Source: Rubidibacter lacunae KORDI 51-2 (GTDB taxonomy: Bacteria; Cyanobacteriota; Cyanobacteriia; Cyanobacteriales; Rubidibacteraceae). Taken from it: a stretch of DNA of 64,000 nucleotides. The notes under the pieces are model-generated. The model saw only the letters and a list, made by a program, of their open reading frames with translations, was not told the origin of the DNA and did no database searches. This document shows positions 45,606 to 56,127 of the stretch, piece by piece. How positions within the stretch are numbered: the stretch's first letter is position 1; each line of letters begins with the position of its first letter. The position numbers and the translations under genes were made by a program. The DNA is taken from assembly GCF_000473895.1 (NCBI RefSeq), contig NZ_ASSJ01000083.1, forward strand, positions 1 to 64,000. Reading direction: 5' to 3'.

Positions 45606-46376
45606 CTAATGGAAACTCGGTTGGTGTCGGATTAGATTGAGGAACTCTTCGCGTGTCTTCTGGTCGTCCTGGAAAACACCAAGCATGGCACTGGTCACCG
45701 TCCACGAGCTTGGCTTCTGCACGCCGCGCATGACCATGCACATGTGCGTTGCTTCGACCACAACAGCCACGCCGCGCGGTTCGAGAATCGTCTCCACCGC
45801 CTCGGCCACTTGGCGCGTTAGGCGCTCTTGAACTTGCAGCCGCCGAGCGTACATCTCGACAATGCGCGCTAGCTTGCTCAGACCCACTACCTTCTGATTT
45901 GGGATGTAGGCAACGTGCGCTTTTCCTAGGAACGGCAACATATGATGCTCGCAGAGGCTGAACAGGTCGATATCGCGGACGAGCACCATTTCGTTGTGCC
46001 CCTCGTCGAAGATGGCACCGTTTACCAGCGTTTCCAGGGATTGATTGTATCCCTGGGTCAGGAACCGCATCGCTTCTGCGACACGCTGAGGCGTCCGCAA
46101 TAGACCCTCTCGCTCGGGATTTTCACCGACACCGACCAACAACTCGCGGACTGCGGATTTCATAACCCCCAGGGTAGCATCGACGTCGGCTTCCACCGGT
46201 GAAGGAGCGTCCGCCCGAACGCCCCCACCTTGACCGTCAGCTACCTGTTGCGCCAAGGCGCTAGCTTCGGCCATGGGTGAGATCTTGCCGTTCCCATTGC
46301 CGATGGATTGCCCTTTGCCGTATGACGCTCGAGCGCCTTTAGAACCGTTGGAACCGTTAGAAGCAGCCATTGTCAT
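45606..46376 (-). CDS. folE: GTP cyclohydrolase I
   Basis: A 256-residue enzyme that opens GTP to dihydroneopterin triphosphate for folate (and pterin) synthesis. Zinc site: [20 protein letters not shown] and [11 protein letters not shown]. The core is canonical ([21 protein letters not shown]), while the N-terminal ~65 residues are a low-complexity Ser/Gly/Asn leader. The ATG at 46376 is used; 46370 is possible. It is the last of the minus-strand block starting at aar. Confidence 0.95.
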   Translation of the reverse strand: MTMAASNGSNGSKGARASYGKGQSIGNGNGKISPMAEASALAQQVADGQGGGVRADAPSPVEADVDATLGVMKSAVRELLVGVGENPEREGLLRTPQRVAEAMRFLTQGYNQSLETLVNGAIFDEGHNEMVLVRDIDLFSLCEHHMLPFLGKAHVAYIPNQKVVGLSKLARIVEMYARRLQVQERLTRQVAEAVETILEPRGVAVVVEATHMCMVMRGVQKPSSWTVTSAMLGVFQDDQKTREEFLNLIRHQPSFH

Positions 46377-46436
46377 GGTTTGAGAGTTCGAGAATTGTCT
46401 CTTAACAAACCGCGCGAGCGCGGACTGGACGGGGCG

Positions 46437-47156
46437 CTAGAGCGCGCCTGCATTGGGCATGAGGGTCAGGTCCTCAACCACGGCCTGCGGGGACAGCAGC
46501 GCTGCCTGCAAGATGAATTGCGCGACGGAATCGGGCGGAAGCATGGCCGCCCGATTCAAGTCCGCTGCTACCGTATCGGTATCCCAGAGGGGTGTATTGA
46601 CCGCACCGGGGCAAATTGTGACGACGCGCACGCCGCGATCGCGTTCTTCCGCGGCCAGTGCTCGCGACAATGCAACCAAGCCGGCTTTGCTGGCGCTGTA
46701 TGCACCCCAGGTCGGGAATGGACTGCGCGCGGCAATGGATGCGATGTTGATGATGGTGCCGCCGCGCTTGCGCAATACTGGCAGCGCGCCTTGAATACAT
46801 TGAAAAACGCTCGTCAGGTTGAGGTCTAGCACGTAACGCCACTCGGACAAGGGGGTGTCGGCGATCGCGTTGGTGTAACCGATTCCGGCATTATTCACTA
46901 GTACGTCAATGCCGCCACAGTCTGCGATCGCTGCTGCCACAGTATCTGCCACAACTTCTACCCGAGCTAGATCTAGCACATAAGTCCTAACGTCCACGCG
47001 ATCGGTAACGTTGGCGACCGCGGCGCTCAGTTTTTCGTGAGAGCGTCCGAAAAGCGCAAGATCGATACCGGCGTTAGCAAAGGCCAGGGCAGTCGCTTTA
47101 CCGATGCCGCTATTGGCACCCGTAATCAACACCCGCTGCGGTCGAGCGGCAGTCAT
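46437..47156 (-). CDS. short-chain dehydrogenase/reductase
   Basis: A 239-residue NAD(P)-dependent oxidoreductase, from ATG 47156 (MTAARPQRVLITGANSGIG). Rossmann motif TGANSGIGKAT, NNAGIGY, catalytic Ser region NIASIAARS and YSASKAGLVALSRALA. FabG-like; the substrate is not known. In many cyanobacteria an SDR gene lies between accA and folE beside the alkane genes, as here. A longer frame (to 47327) has no support. Confidence 0.9.
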   Translation of the reverse strand: MTAARPQRVLITGANSGIGKATALAFANAGIDLALFGRSHEKLSAAVANVTDRVDVRTYVLDLARVEVVADTVAAAIADCGGIDVLVNNAGIGYTNAIADTPLSEWRYVLDLNLTSVFQCIQGALPVLRKRGGTIINIASIAARSPFPTWGAYSASKAGLVALSRALAAEERDRGVRVVTICPGAVNTPLWDTDTVAADLNRAAMLPPDSVAQFILQAALLSPQAVVEDLTLMPNAGAL

Positions 47157-47373
47157 AAGGTAAATCTCTCGCTTCAGTCCGGTCGCTCCGGTAGCCGCAC
47201 GTCTCTCTGTAGACTGCTTGCGGTTCGTTTCCACGCTTGCTGATGGCTTAGGGAGTTCGCATGGTCTCCAGCTACGGCACCCGTTCCATCTGCGCGTTGC
47301 GTTCGTTTGTGCCGTTGCCACCCGCAAGTCTCGCTCATTCTAGCACCCTGGGATCGTGCCACCGCAATGCCTC

Positions 47374-48390
47374 TCAGGTCGAGATAGCGCGATCGCTGCC
47401 AGCGGCGTCCCGAGCTGCACGTTCCTCCACGCGACCCATGCGACGAAATTTCTCGTAGCGTAACTCGCGTCGCTGCTCGGGGGAGAGCTGCAGTAGGCGT
47501 TCGAGATCGGCAACGAGGACTTTCTTAAGAACGGCTGCCGCGGCGAGCGGATCGGCATGGGCACCGCGCAGCGGCTCGGGGATCAGACTGTCGACAATGC
47601 CCAACTCGCGTAAGTCCCATGAAGAAATGCGCAGAGCCGCCGCCGCTCGATCGGACTTGCTAGCGTCTTTCCAAAGAATCGCCGCACAAGCTTCAGGCGT
47701 GGCTACCGTATACACAGCATGTTCGAACATCAACAGGCGATCGCCAACGCCAATTCCCAGAGCACCGCCAGAGCCCCCCTCGCCAATGACCGTGCAAATA
47801 ATCGGCACGTCGAACCCAAACATTTGCCGAAGGTTGTAGGCAATTGCTTCCCCTTGACCGCGCCGCTCGGCCTCGACCCCAGCCCAGGCACCAGGCGTAT
47901 CGATAAAGGTCAAAATCGGCATCCCGAACCGGTTGGCGTGTTCCATCAGCCGTAGGGCCTTACGATAGCCGCTGGGGGTAGGCATCCCAAAGTTGCGCGC
48001 GACATTGTCCTTGGTGTCGCGCCCCTTCTGATGCCCGAGCATCACAACCGGCCGACCCTCAAGGCGGGCAATCCCGCCAACGAGGGCCGGATCGTCGTCA
48101 CCGAGGCGATCGCCGTGAAGTTCTAGCCACTCATCGCAGATGGACTGAATGTAATCGAGCGTACTGGGACGACGCGGATGTCGGGCAAGCTGCAAGCGTT
48201 GGGATGGCGTCAGCGTCCCGAAAATTTCTTTGCGCAGCTGAGCTGCTTTGGCTTCGAGTTGCTGAATGTGCTCGGACACGTCTACATGACTGTCAGATGC
48301 TAGTTCGCGGATTTGCTCGATGCGCGCCTCGAGTTCGTCGAGTGGTTTCTCAAAGTCGAGTTGGAAAGTACGGCGGGACGAATTGGACAT
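47374..48390 (-). CDS. accA: acetyl-CoA carboxylase carboxyltransferase subunit alpha
   Basis: A 338-residue subunit of the enzyme making malonyl-CoA for fatty-acid synthesis. From ATG 48390 ([27 protein letters not shown]). Crotonase-fold carboxyltransferase core: [38 protein letters not shown] and [19 protein letters not shown]. It needs AccD, AccB, AccC elsewhere. Its position directly after aar is conserved among cyanobacteria. Confidence 0.95.
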   Translation of the reverse strand: MSNSSRRTFQLDFEKPLDELEARIEQIRELASDSHVDVSEHIQQLEAKAAQLRKEIFGTLTPSQRLQLARHPRRPSTLDYIQSICDEWLELHGDRLGDDDPALVGGIARLEGRPVVMLGHQKGRDTKDNVARNFGMPTPSGYRKALRLMEHANRFGMPILTFIDTPGAWAGVEAERRGQGEAIAYNLRQMFGFDVPIICTVIGEGGSGGALGIGVGDRLLMFEHAVYTVATPEACAAILWKDASKSDRAAAALRISSWDLRELGIVDSLIPEPLRGAHADPLAAAAVLKKVLVADLERLLQLSPEQRRELRYEKFRRMGRVEERAARDAAGSDRAIST

Positions 48391-48505
48391 GAGCAGTTTG
48401 GCAGTCGCTGCGAGCGCGTCTACGGGGTTGAGAACGGTGAACCGGCAAAGGGGGCGCGGCGGCAATACCGTGCGGTCGGTGCTAGCCTCACGACTGCAAA
48501 GACAG

Positions 48506-49549
48506 CTACGCGCTCATCGCGACTGATTCGCAATTCAGGAGCGGTTGGAAGCCATGCTTGAGCGAAGCGGCACCGATCTGTTCCATCTTTTCAACTGTGA
48601 TTTGATTGCGGCCCCAAGAAAAGTTTGTATGCCACTGCTCGAACTCCAATAACATGGCTTCGGCAAAGCAGGCAAACAGCTGGCGGCTGGGAACGTCCAT
48701 TTCGATGAGGTGCATGATCTGCCAGTCAATATCGAGGGCGTGCTCGACAATACCGCCTTTGAGCACGAATACGCCTGGTGACTGTACCAGCGTGCTTAGG
48801 TTTTTCGGATAGCCGCCATCGATTAGCAAACAGGGCTTTCGCAGTCGCTCGGGCGAGATCGTTACCCCTTTGGGCATGCTCGCCACCCAAACGACAATGT
48901 CAGCGAGCGGTAAAGCCGACTCTAACGGCAAAATCTTCCCGCGTCCGAGTTCGCCCTGCAATGCTTGCAAGCGTTCTTGATTGCGCGCCACCAGCAACAG
49001 CTCGGCAACATTGGTTTTTGCATTCAGCCAACGACAGACGGCACTGCCGATGTCGCCCGTCGCCCCGCAGACAGCTACCGTTGCGGAATTGAGGTCGATG
49101 CCGATACGTGCGGCAGCTTGCTCGACTTGGCGGCAGCTAATGTATGCAGTATGCGTGTTGCCCGTAGTGAAGCGACTGTAGTCTAGAGCCACGTCGCGCA
49201 CCTGCATTTTGTCCTTGAGATTGAAGTTCTCGAACACGATCGATGAGAATCCGCCGAGTGCCGTGATATCGATGCCGCGCTTCTGGGCACATGCCATGGC
49301 ATTGAGAATCTTGCGGATTGCAGACTTGATGCGGCGGTTCGTCAGCATTTCCGGCAAGAAGCACGACTCAACGTAAAGTCCTTGTATGGTCTGTCCTGTC
49401 GCACTGGTCACGGTGATTTCATCGACCACCTGTGGCGGAGCGGCACACCAGAAATCCAATCCTTGGCCGGCATAATCTTCATAGCCGTAGTGACGGGCAA
49501 TAGACTGGGCGTGCTCCAAGTTGGTCAAATGACCGATCAAACCGAACAT
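48506..49549 (-). CDS. aar: long-chain acyl-ACP reductase
   Basis: A 347-residue enzyme that reduces acyl-ACP or acyl-CoA to fatty aldehyde with NADPH, the first step of cyanobacterial alkane synthesis. The N-terminus [26 protein letters not shown] is diagnostic, and the NADPH loop [18 protein letters not shown] lies near residue 165. The C-terminal [17 protein letters not shown] is conserved. It starts at ATG 49549, 66 bases from the terminator of ado. Followed by accA with a 115-base gap. Confidence 0.97.
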   Translation of the reverse strand: MFGLIGHLTNLEHAQSIARHYGYEDYAGQGLDFWCAAPPQVVDEITVTSATGQTIQGLYVESCFLPEMLTNRRIKSAIRKILNAMACAQKRGIDITALGGFSSIVFENFNLKDKMQVRDVALDYSRFTTGNTHTAYISCRQVEQAAARIGIDLNSATVAVCGATGDIGSAVCRWLNAKTNVAELLLVARNQERLQALQGELGRGKILPLESALPLADIVVWVASMPKGVTISPERLRKPCLLIDGGYPKNLSTLVQSPGVFVLKGGIVEHALDIDWQIMHLIEMDVPSRQLFACFAEAMLLEFEQWHTNFSWGRNQITVEKMEQIGAASLKHGFQPLLNCESVAMSA

Positions 49550-49610
49550 GCTCGACCCTCTAAGACGGTTTAAGACTAAGAAAACATTAAGGACTCTAAC
49601 GATATTACAG

Positions 49611-49638
49611 AAAAACTGCCGCTCGAAGCGAGCGGCAG
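49611..49638 (-). terminator. terminator between ado and aar
   Basis: CTGCCGCTCG (49616-49625) and CGAGCGGCAG (49629-49638) form a perfect ten-base stem with a 3-base loop. On the minus strand TTTTT (49615-49611) follows at once, a textbook Rho-independent terminator for ado. Confidence 0.9.
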
Positions 49639-49687
49639 AGACCTGAATCCAGATTTTGGGGTGCGGCCGCCATTCGCGGCAGTTGCG

Positions 49688-50383
49688 TTAGGCAGCAGCC
49701 AGTCCGTGGACGGACATGCGGGCAATCTCGCGGGCGTTGAAACCAATGTTGCTGAGAGCCTCGCTGTAGGCGACCATGAAGTCTTCGATCAGCTCCTCCT
49801 TGCCCATGCCGAGGACGGCAGCGTCGTCCTCAACTTGATTGAGCATCTGCCAGACGATTGGCAGGTTCTGCTTGTTCGCTTCTAGCAAGCGCTCTTTAAC
49901 GTCCTCGAAGTGCTCGCGGAGCCAGACCTCACCGAAGTTGAGGTGCAAGTACTCATCTTTGACGACCCCCTCGGTGATCTTGCGCGCAAACGGGTCGGCA
50001 ACCGGAATGTAGATGTTGTAGGCTGCGATCGCGAAGCACTCAATGATCAGCGACTGAATCAAAAAGCAGGCGACGACATCGCCGTCGGCAAGGGCCTGCT
50101 GGAAGTTGCCGTGGAGCCGGGCGAAATAGTCGCGAGCGAAATCCATATCCGGCGTGACGCTAAGGTTTTTACCGCAGGCTTGAAAACCCTTCATGTGCCG
50201 GCCTTCCATTTTAGCGAGCTGCGTAAGGTCCTCAGCGCTGTCGGGCAATAGCGTTGCGAGCTGGGTGTAGTTACCCTTTGCCTCCATCTCGCCTTCGATA
50301 ACGATTGCGTTGATGCGGCTATAGGCATCTTTGTAGACATCGCTGTCGTAGTCGAGCGCCGTGCTCGCTGCAAGCTCTTGCAT
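49688..50383 (-). CDS. ado: aldehyde-deformylating oxygenase
   Basis: A 231-residue ferritin-like di-iron enzyme that turns fatty aldehyde into alkane (or alkene) plus formate with O2. All six iron ligands are visible: E32, E60 and H63 (MEGRHMKGF), E115 ([12 protein letters not shown]), E144 and H147 ([14 protein letters not shown]). The length is canonical. The gene is followed by its own terminator before aar. GGAGAGATTCG lies just upstream of the ATG. Confidence 0.97.
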   Translation of the reverse strand: MQELAASTALDYDSDVYKDAYSRINAIVIEGEMEAKGNYTQLATLLPDSAEDLTQLAKMEGRHMKGFQACGKNLSVTPDMDFARDYFARLHGNFQQALADGDVVACFLIQSLIIECFAIAAYNIYIPVADPFARKITEGVVKDEYLHLNFGEVWLREHFEDVKERLLEANKQNLPIVWQMLNQVEDDAAVLGMGKEELIEDFMVAYSEALSNIGFNAREIARMSVHGLAAA

Positions 50384-50565
50384 GAGTCGAATCTCTCCTT
50401 AAAATCTGAAATCTGACCTGCCGGCTGACTGGTGACGCTCTACGCTGACGGGTAGGTCGTCGTTGTTCTCTATGATATCGATCGCCGCCAATCTTAAAGG
50501 TGCATAACACCTACTGGATAATACCGTATGAACCGAACATATACCTAGAGCCAGCAGGAGGAGTT

Positions 50566-51402
50566 GTGATCGAGTTGCGTCAGGCACGTGGCGGTTGGCT
50601 GGGAGCTGCACTGTTATTGGCACTGCTAGTAATGGGAGCTGTGCTCGTACTGCTGCCGCTAGTTGTGGTTGTCCTGACATCGCTCGCACCGTCAAGTACG
50701 ATCCCGAGCACGTTCGCGGCATTGCGGCAGCCAACGCTGGCTAATTACATTGAGGCATGGCACCGAGGCAGATTTCTGCTGGCGTTTGCCAATTCAACGT
50801 TGGTTGCGGGAGCGGTGATGGTGATTCAAGTTTTCACGTCGGCGCTGGCAGGATATGCGCTGGCAAGAATGCGTTTTCGCGGCCGCCAGGCATTACTACT
50901 GATGATTATCGTCGCGCTAGTAGTGCCGTTCCAGGTACTGGTAGTACCGATTTTCCTGGTCTTGAAGTGGGGAGGTTTAATCAACACCTACGGTGCGCTA
51001 ATTTTACCGACGGCAGCAAGTGGGTTCGGGATCTTCTTAATCCGGCAATATATTTCAACGCTGCCTCCGGAGCTAGAGGAAGCGGCGGCCTTGGATGGGG
51101 CAACGCGCTGGCAAATTGTTTGGCAAGTATTGTTGCCACTCGCCCGGCCGGCACTCGTAACAGTCAGTTTGTTTGCATTTATCGGTGAGTGGAACGACCT
51201 CTTTAAACCACTCATATTTGCGACGCGCCCGGAGCTGAAGACGGTGCAGATAGCGCTTGCAGATTTCCAAGAGCAATTCACGAACAACTGGCCGCTACTG
51301 ATGGCGGCAGCAACGATCGCAATCTTGCCGATTGCATTGCTGTTTTCGATCGTACAGCAGCAATTCGTGCGCGGGATTGGAACGACAGGACTAAAAAACT
51401 AG
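50566..51402 (+). CDS. sugar ABC transporter permease (MalG/UgpE type)
   Basis: A 278-residue permease with six hydrophobic segments. The MalG-type EAA loop EEAAALDGATRWQIVWQVLLPL at about residue 190 marks it as a carbohydrate importer subunit. GCAGGAGGAGTT stands right before the GTG at 50566, the preferred start, while a longer GTG frame to 50500 would add 22 odd residues. Its MalF-like partner and ATPase are not nearby; the matching type of binding protein is at 5.6 kb on the other strand. Substrate unknown. Confidence 0.88.
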   Translation: MIELRQARGGWLGAALLLALLVMGAVLVLLPLVVVVLTSLAPSSTIPSTFAALRQPTLANYIEAWHRGRFLLAFANSTLVAGAVMVIQVFTSALAGYALARMRFRGRQALLLMIIVALVVPFQVLVVPIFLVLKWGGLINTYGALILPTAASGFGIFLIRQYISTLPPELEEAAALDGATRWQIVWQVLLPLARPALVTVSLFAFIGEWNDLFKPLIFATRPELKTVQIALADFQEQFTNNWPLLMAAATIAILPIALLFSIVQQQFVRGIGTTGLKN

Positions 51403-51549
51403 ATCGAACGCATTCCCGAGTCGCGATCGAGGTTTTTTTGCACATTAGCTGCGGCAAAGATGTTTGCTTGTGAATTTTTCCACAAAGCCTGCAAACAACA
51501 GCAAAGCCGAGGTTTTTAGCCGTTTAGCATTCCTGACAAGCAGAGGCTA
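51403..51549. other. intergenic after sugar permease
   Basis: AT-richer, with GAGGTTTTTTTGC near 51430 as a possible weak terminator. No frame accepted. Confidence 0.4.
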
Positions 51550-51801
51550 TTAAGATTTAACGGCGGGACATGAAGGCTTACGAGCACCCTGTAGAGCTGT
51601 CAACATTACTCGACAAAAAATATTGGGAAAATGGGGTATACAAACGCCAACCAAGGCGATTGCACGTGAGTGAAATGACGATGGCTTAAGTTTGCGTTGC
51701 ACGAGCGCCATCGCGTCGTCCTTGCTCAACCCATAAACGGCAGCGATCGCCTCAAGGGAAATGTTATCCTCACCGACTTTTAAACACGTGCTACCTGCCA
51801 T
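51550..51801 (-). CDS. small hypothetical protein (uncertain)
   Basis: An 83-residue frame. The first ~40 residues (MAGSTCLKVGEDNISLEAIAAVYGLSKDDAMALVQRKL) look like a genuine helical domain; the rest (Cys/Pro/His-rich) does not, so it may be truncated or shifted. No family recognised. It lies between the sugar permease and a GNAT gene, with AT-rich flanks. Confidence 0.3.
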   Translation of the reverse strand: MAGSTCLKVGEDNISLEAIAAVYGLSKDDAMALVQRKLKPSSFHSRAIALVGVCIPHFPNIFCRVMLTALQGARKPSCPAVKS

Positions 51802-52141
51802 GCCAAATTCGAATAATTACTCACCACAAAAAATAAGCTGGTGCTGAAGAGCTTTTGGCAATTTGGTTTAGATGATACTTTCCGGGACTTGTTATCGTCG
51901 GCAGAAAGGTTCGTGTTGAAATGCCAATGGCTGCAAAATTTACGGAGTTTGTGGCGAATGGTGCGTCAGTCTAGCAACCGCGTTTTCCCGATGCATATTC
52001 ACAGCTTGGTTGCATCTAGACGCTCACCCCCGTCCCATTTACACTATTGCCATTGATGTCGTACTGTTCTTCTTGCTCTTGTTGGGGTGTTGGCAATGCG
52101 CTCGCGTGACTGAATTTGCCAAACCACCCTCTCTCTCGGGT
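51802..52141. other. intergenic, no gene accepted
   Basis: A plus-strand GTG frame (51841-52056) is Trp/Phe-rich without a known motif; not called. AT-rich beginning. It should hold promoters for neighbouring genes. Confidence 0.4.
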
Positions 52142-52618
52142 CTAGAGTGCATTGCCTGCCTGTAACCGTTCGGTGGGCACGAAGATGCCGTTGCGGTTGT
52201 AAAGCACCATCGTTGTCGTCTCATTTTTCTCGAAGCCGATGCGATCGTAGAACCGCTGTTGGTGCGTTGTCATCAAATACACCCGTTCGACGCGGTTGAG
52301 GCGCGGGTGAGCCAAAACGGTTTCTACCAACTTGCCGCCCAGACCTGCACCGCGATAGTCCGGATGCACGATCACGTCCCAAATCGTGGCACGGTAAACG
52401 CAGTCGGAGGTGGCGCGGGAAAATCCGATCAAGCGATCTCCATCCCAGATGCTGATGACGGGGTCGCTATTGTCGAGTGCTACGCTCAGGTCGTCGCAGT
52501 GGCGGTCGCGCGCCCAAAACGCACATGTCTCGAACAACGCTTGCAATTGGGGCAAGTTAATGACATCCCTGCGATCGCAGAACTGAATGTGACTGCAGTC
52601 TTTGAAGGGCGTAGACAT
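52142..52618 (-). CDS. GNAT-family N-acetyltransferase
   Basis: A 158-residue acetyl-CoA-dependent transferase. The acetyl-CoA loop is in IVHPDYRGAGLGGKLVETVL, followed by FYDRIGFEKNETTTMVLY, the family ending. The substrate cannot be told. It is transcribed alone on the minus strand, starting at ATG 52618. Confidence 0.88.
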   Translation of the reverse strand: MSTPFKDCSHIQFCDRRDVINLPQLQALFETCAFWARDRHCDDLSVALDNSDPVISIWDGDRLIGFSRATSDCVYRATIWDVIVHPDYRGAGLGGKLVETVLAHPRLNRVERVYLMTTHQQRFYDRIGFEKNETTTMVLYNRNGIFVPTERLQAGNAL

Positions 52619-53786
52619 GGCGAAAAGAGGGTAGGTAGCAAACAGCGCAGCTAAGCTTTCGGCGTGGCGGCGATTGCTTCAGACTCGAATAGGATCCCTA
52701 CTGCGCCTAAATTGCGCGTAAATTCTTTATCTTACAGTATAGAATAAAGTGCCTTTCGTTAATAAATCAACTGTTCTGCTCCAACCTTTGATGACAATTG
52801 CTAACATCTTGCCTCCGCGGCCGCGAGTTGGGTCCTGGCGCACTGGCAGCTTCTTCAATAATGCCTATGATGTCAGGGTCGGCACGAGGCGGATAATTCC
52901 AATAGGCTCGCTCTAGCCAAAATTCTTCCGTTTCAAAAATGGCGGTATTAATCAAAATGGAATTATAAATCAAGGAGAAACAGAGTCTGCAATGCCTTGA
53001 ATGTAGTTAGTCACATATTCCTAAACATATGGCAAAAATTGGGAAAGTAGAATTATTTTTGTGCTGCCTGCAGACGTTAGTTCTTCGAACCCAAACTCTC
53101 ACCGAGGCTACCCAGATTCGGTCATGCGCCTTTGCCTCAAAATGTACATTATCTGCATGAGCTTTCGAGCGATGAGTACGTAAGCTGCGCACGCATCGAA
53201 ACTATCATCACGTAGGTCAACCAGGTTGGAGAACTGCTAGTTGATGTCTACGACTCAGAATTCACTTTTGAGGTGGGAGTGCTCGAAGATCTAGATATTG
53301 TATGGGTTAAAAAACAAAATCATATTAAACAGCCATTGATCGTTGCTATGCTGGGATGCTCGGATGAATGGTTGGGGACCATAGTGCGAGCAAGATTGAA
53401 GAGTTGTGGAAACAGGTGGAAAAGTAGAGGTAAAAATTTGACTTACCGGAAGGCTACCAATTACACCAGTGTTTTTTGACGATGGGGAGCAAGTTTTCCG
53501 GCAAGACTTATACCAATTTGCACAATGCTTAAAAAGATGAGGAAAAAATCTTTTTGGGTAAAGGAGTCCGTCGGTCATCTTTTGCAGCACTTCTTAGAGT
53601 TGGTATTACATGACGCAAGTTAAAGGGGAGGGAGAAGAAACTCAAACAAAAACTCGCGATCGCGCTTCAAAATGCTTTGCGACTCAAAATCGGGAGTGAT
53701 GCTCAAGACTCCTCTCAAACTATTAATGAACTATTTAAAATATTGGGAGGAACCTGTGCCAGCTAGATTCATACTTTCATTCATGG
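52619..53786. other. 1.2-kb AT-richer region without an intact gene
   Basis: Contains scattered short frames. A minus-strand frame at 52767-52973 and a plus-strand frame at 53216-53479 look partly coding, yet neither has a full domain. The base composition is lower in GC than the neighbours. Probable accessory debris. Confidence 0.5.
53216..53479 (+). pseudogene. open fragment of unknown family
   Basis: An 88-codon stretch without an ATG start (from a stop at 53213) reads GELLVDVYDSEFTFEVGVLED and on through DEWLGTIVRARLKS. It appears to be part of a lost gene. The frame ends at 53479 and no neighbour continues it clearly. Not recognised. Confidence 0.3.
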
Positions 53787-54344
53787 TTAAGGTTTAAGGG
53801 GGCAATCCACGCCTTCTGCTGTCCGCATGGCACCGAGGATGGTCGAGACGAAGATGCATCGAGGCTTTGCAGGGCTGTTGGTGTGAACGAGTGTCACTCG
53901 ACCCTGATCGCCGGGAGTTACCTGTCCGCGATCGTCAAAGTCAACGCTCCATTCAAATGGCGAGGAGTTATCCTCATTAGTCGTTCGATCGGTATCAACT
54001 TCTATGAACTCGGACAAACTAGTCCAACCGTTCGATGGAGGGTTATCAGGATCTGAGAAATAGGCATATTCTAAATCGCCATTATTATCCGCTCGAATGC
54101 TAAATCGCCAAGTACTTGCTGAGGCGCGCGCTCGTTCCTGAGCGCTGCGGATAGAGGCGTACAAGTCGCTGCGTGCAGCTCCAACTCGCTGATTTTCAAC
54201 GAAACGGAGCCAATTCGCTGAGCCAATCGTTGCCAGGATTCCGACGATAACGATTGTGACCAGCACCTCCAGCAGCGTAAAGCCCGCATTAATTGCCGGC
54301 TGATGCTCTTTCGATTGCCGCTGAGATTTCAAATCAAGTTTCAT
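53787..54344 (-). CDS. type IV pilin-like / GspH-family prepilin
   Basis: A 185-residue prepilin from ATG 54344 (MKLDLKSQRQSKEHQPAINAGFTLLEVLVTIVIVGIL). Cleavage by prepilin peptidase is predicted between G21 and F22, with Glu at +5 and a long hydrophobic helix. The C-terminal domain (LYASIRSAQERARASASTWRFSIRADNNGDLEYAY) is the GspH/FimT type of minor pseudopilin, with a possible Cys pair (RCIFV, VDCPL). It may serve type IV pilus assembly or DNA uptake. It is a lone gene here. A longer frame to 54470 is rejected. Confidence 0.85.
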   Translation of the reverse strand: MKLDLKSQRQSKEHQPAINAGFTLLEVLVTIVIVGILATIGSANWLRFVENQRVGAARSDLYASIRSAQERARASASTWRFSIRADNNGDLEYAYFSDPDNPPSNGWTSLSEFIEVDTDRTTNEDNSSPFEWSVDFDDRGQVTPGDQGRVTLVHTNSPAKPRCIFVSTILGAMRTAEGVDCPLKP

Positions 54345-54786
54345 GGCTAGTGTGAGTAAATAAGAATGGAGTGAATTTGAGGCAAGGAATAATAATCGAT
54401 GTTCTAGCGGTCGAAAGCCAATGTCGATACGAGGCGATATCTTAAAATATCCTAAGCGATTTGCTAGCAAAAATATTCATAGCCGTATTCAAGCAAATAT
54501 GTGCGTTGGGAAAAGTGAGATATATCACCGATCGCCGTTGCTCGGTGTAGGCGATCGCCCGTGTCCGAGCCGCTTAAGGCAGCGCGTGAGGTCCCCAAAA
54601 ATCACCTGCAGACACCCTCTGGTGTACTACCACCTTCCGCACTGTTCCGAACAACTTTTCTTGCAATAGGCCCGATGCCGGCTTCTAACTACCCGAAACC
54701 GATGTAGATCCGCACCGGAAATTTTTGCTCCAGACATGGACGCTCGACGAGACTCAAGAGCTGATGCCAAACCAAGGGATTTGTCA
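54345..54786. other. intergenic, no gene seen
   Basis: Contains the promoter of the pilin-like gene, HIP1-like octamers and no convincing frame. Confidence 0.5.
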
Positions 54787-56127
54787 TTATTCTTCAGCTA
54801 AAACTAGCGGTCCGACCGGAGCGTTGATGAAGTGTTCGTAGGCGCGCCGCGAGAAATTGCGGATAAGCTCTTGGGCGCGCGAGTCGTTGTGCGGTCGGGC
54901 AACGAGAACGGCTGCTAAGTAGCGCTTGCCCGTGGGTAGGTCGATCGCGCCAACGTCGCCGACCGACGAACCAATGTCGCCGGTTTTATGGGCAATAGTC
55001 GCGCCCGGACCCAAACCGCGCGGGAGCAAGGTTTTTGTTTTCGTTCGCTCCATGATGGCAAACAAGCGATCGCGCGATCGCAGCGAGAGCAATTCTCCGC
55101 GTTCGACGCGTGCTAGCAGTCGCACCATATCCTGCGGGCTGGTCGTGTTGGTGCCATCTAAGTCGGGCAGCGGATTGCGGATCGCCGTTTCCGTTAAACC
55201 CCAATCTTGGAACTGAGCGTTTAGTACGTCGGCACCGCCCAAACGGTGAATCAGCATGTTCGTTGCGGTGTTGTCGCTGATCACGATTGTCTGGGTAGCT
55301 GTCTCGAGTGCGGTAAATTGCGTGCCGGGAGCCTGATACTGCATCGCCCCCGATCCACCTCCAATGAGGTCGGGCGTCATCGTCAACAACTCGTCGAGCT
55401 GCACCTCGCCGCGATCTAGAGCTTGGAAAAACGCCACTAACACCGGTACTTTGATCGTGCTGGCGGCGGAAAATGCGCGGTCGCCATTGAAGTTGACGTA
55501 TTCGCCAGTGTCGAGGTCGTAGAAAAACGCACCCGGCTCGAGGCCGGATTGAGCGGCAGCCAGCTCCGAAAATTGATTCTGCAGCGAGGCGATCGCCTGA
55601 GTCGGCATGAGGATTGGTTTGGGTTCGGGTTCGGGGTCCGTCTCTTGCGGCATGACCTCGAGTTCGGGCACGGTTACGGTAGCGTCTGTTGGGAGAATTG
55701 CCCGGCCGAGGGCAAGGCGGCCGCCACGCCATATGAGAACGGGATCGAGGTTAGCACCGGCCATAGAAGTTGCCGCGATCGCCCCCAGCCCGACGCCGAG
55801 TATCCCCAACCGCGTGCAGAGCAGCAGCATAGAAAACGGTCGCCATTGCGGCGGTGGAGCATTCATGGTGGATGTAGTTACCGCAGCTGCGCTAGTTGGC
55901 GGCACCAGCTCACTCGGCGACACGTCGAGATAAACGGCGTCGGCGTAGGGAATATCGACAGAAGCCTCGAGCTCAGATGCCTCGAACGGAGAAGGATCGG
56001 GAATGTAGGGATCTGGGAAAGGGGCGTTGGGAAATGCTGGCGTCGGGGTTTGCGGCTCTGCAGCGCCCTCCGAGCGGCGCGGTGCAACCCCAGGGAGGGA
56101 AATGGACGGTTGGGATGGACGAGCCAT
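54787..56127 (-). CDS. serine hydrolase, class A beta-lactamase-like fold (anchored)
   Basis: A 446-residue protein with a Pro-rich N-terminus (1-95), one transmembrane helix (~97-121), a Pro/Glu linker (~155-175), and a penicillin-recognising domain. Active-site motifs are S223-xx-K226 (STIK), SDN at 284-286 and KTG at 381-383. The Glu166-type motif of true class A beta-lactamases (ExxLN) is not evident, so it may be a transpeptidase-like or carboxypeptidase protein rather than an antibiotic-degrading enzyme. It probably faces the periplasm. Confidence 0.85.
   Translation of the reverse strand: MARPSQPSISLPGVAPRRSEGAAEPQTPTPAFPNAPFPDPYIPDPSPFEASELEASVDIPYADAVYLDVSPSELVPPTSAAAVTTSTMNAPPPQWRPFSMLLLCTRLGILGVGLGAIAATSMAGANLDPVLIWRGGRLALGRAILPTDATVTVPELEVMPQETDPEPEPKPILMPTQAIASLQNQFSELAAAQSGLEPGAFFYDLDTGEYVNFNGDRAFSAASTIKVPVLVAFFQALDRGEVQLDELLTMTPDLIGGGSGAMQYQAPGTQFTALETATQTIVISDNTATNMLIHRLGGADVLNAQFQDWGLTETAIRNPLPDLDGTNTTSPQDMVRLLARVERGELLSLRSRDRLFAIMERTKTKTLLPRGLGPGATIAHKTGDIGSSVGDVGAIDLPTGKRYLAAVLVARPHNDSRAQELIRNFSRRAYEHFINAPVGPLVLAEE

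Noticed and set aside
54787-56127. Antibiotic beta-lactamase
   Set aside because: The fold and SxxK/SDN/KTG motifs match, but no ExxLN motif is seen and the long Pro-rich anchor suggests a wall enzyme.
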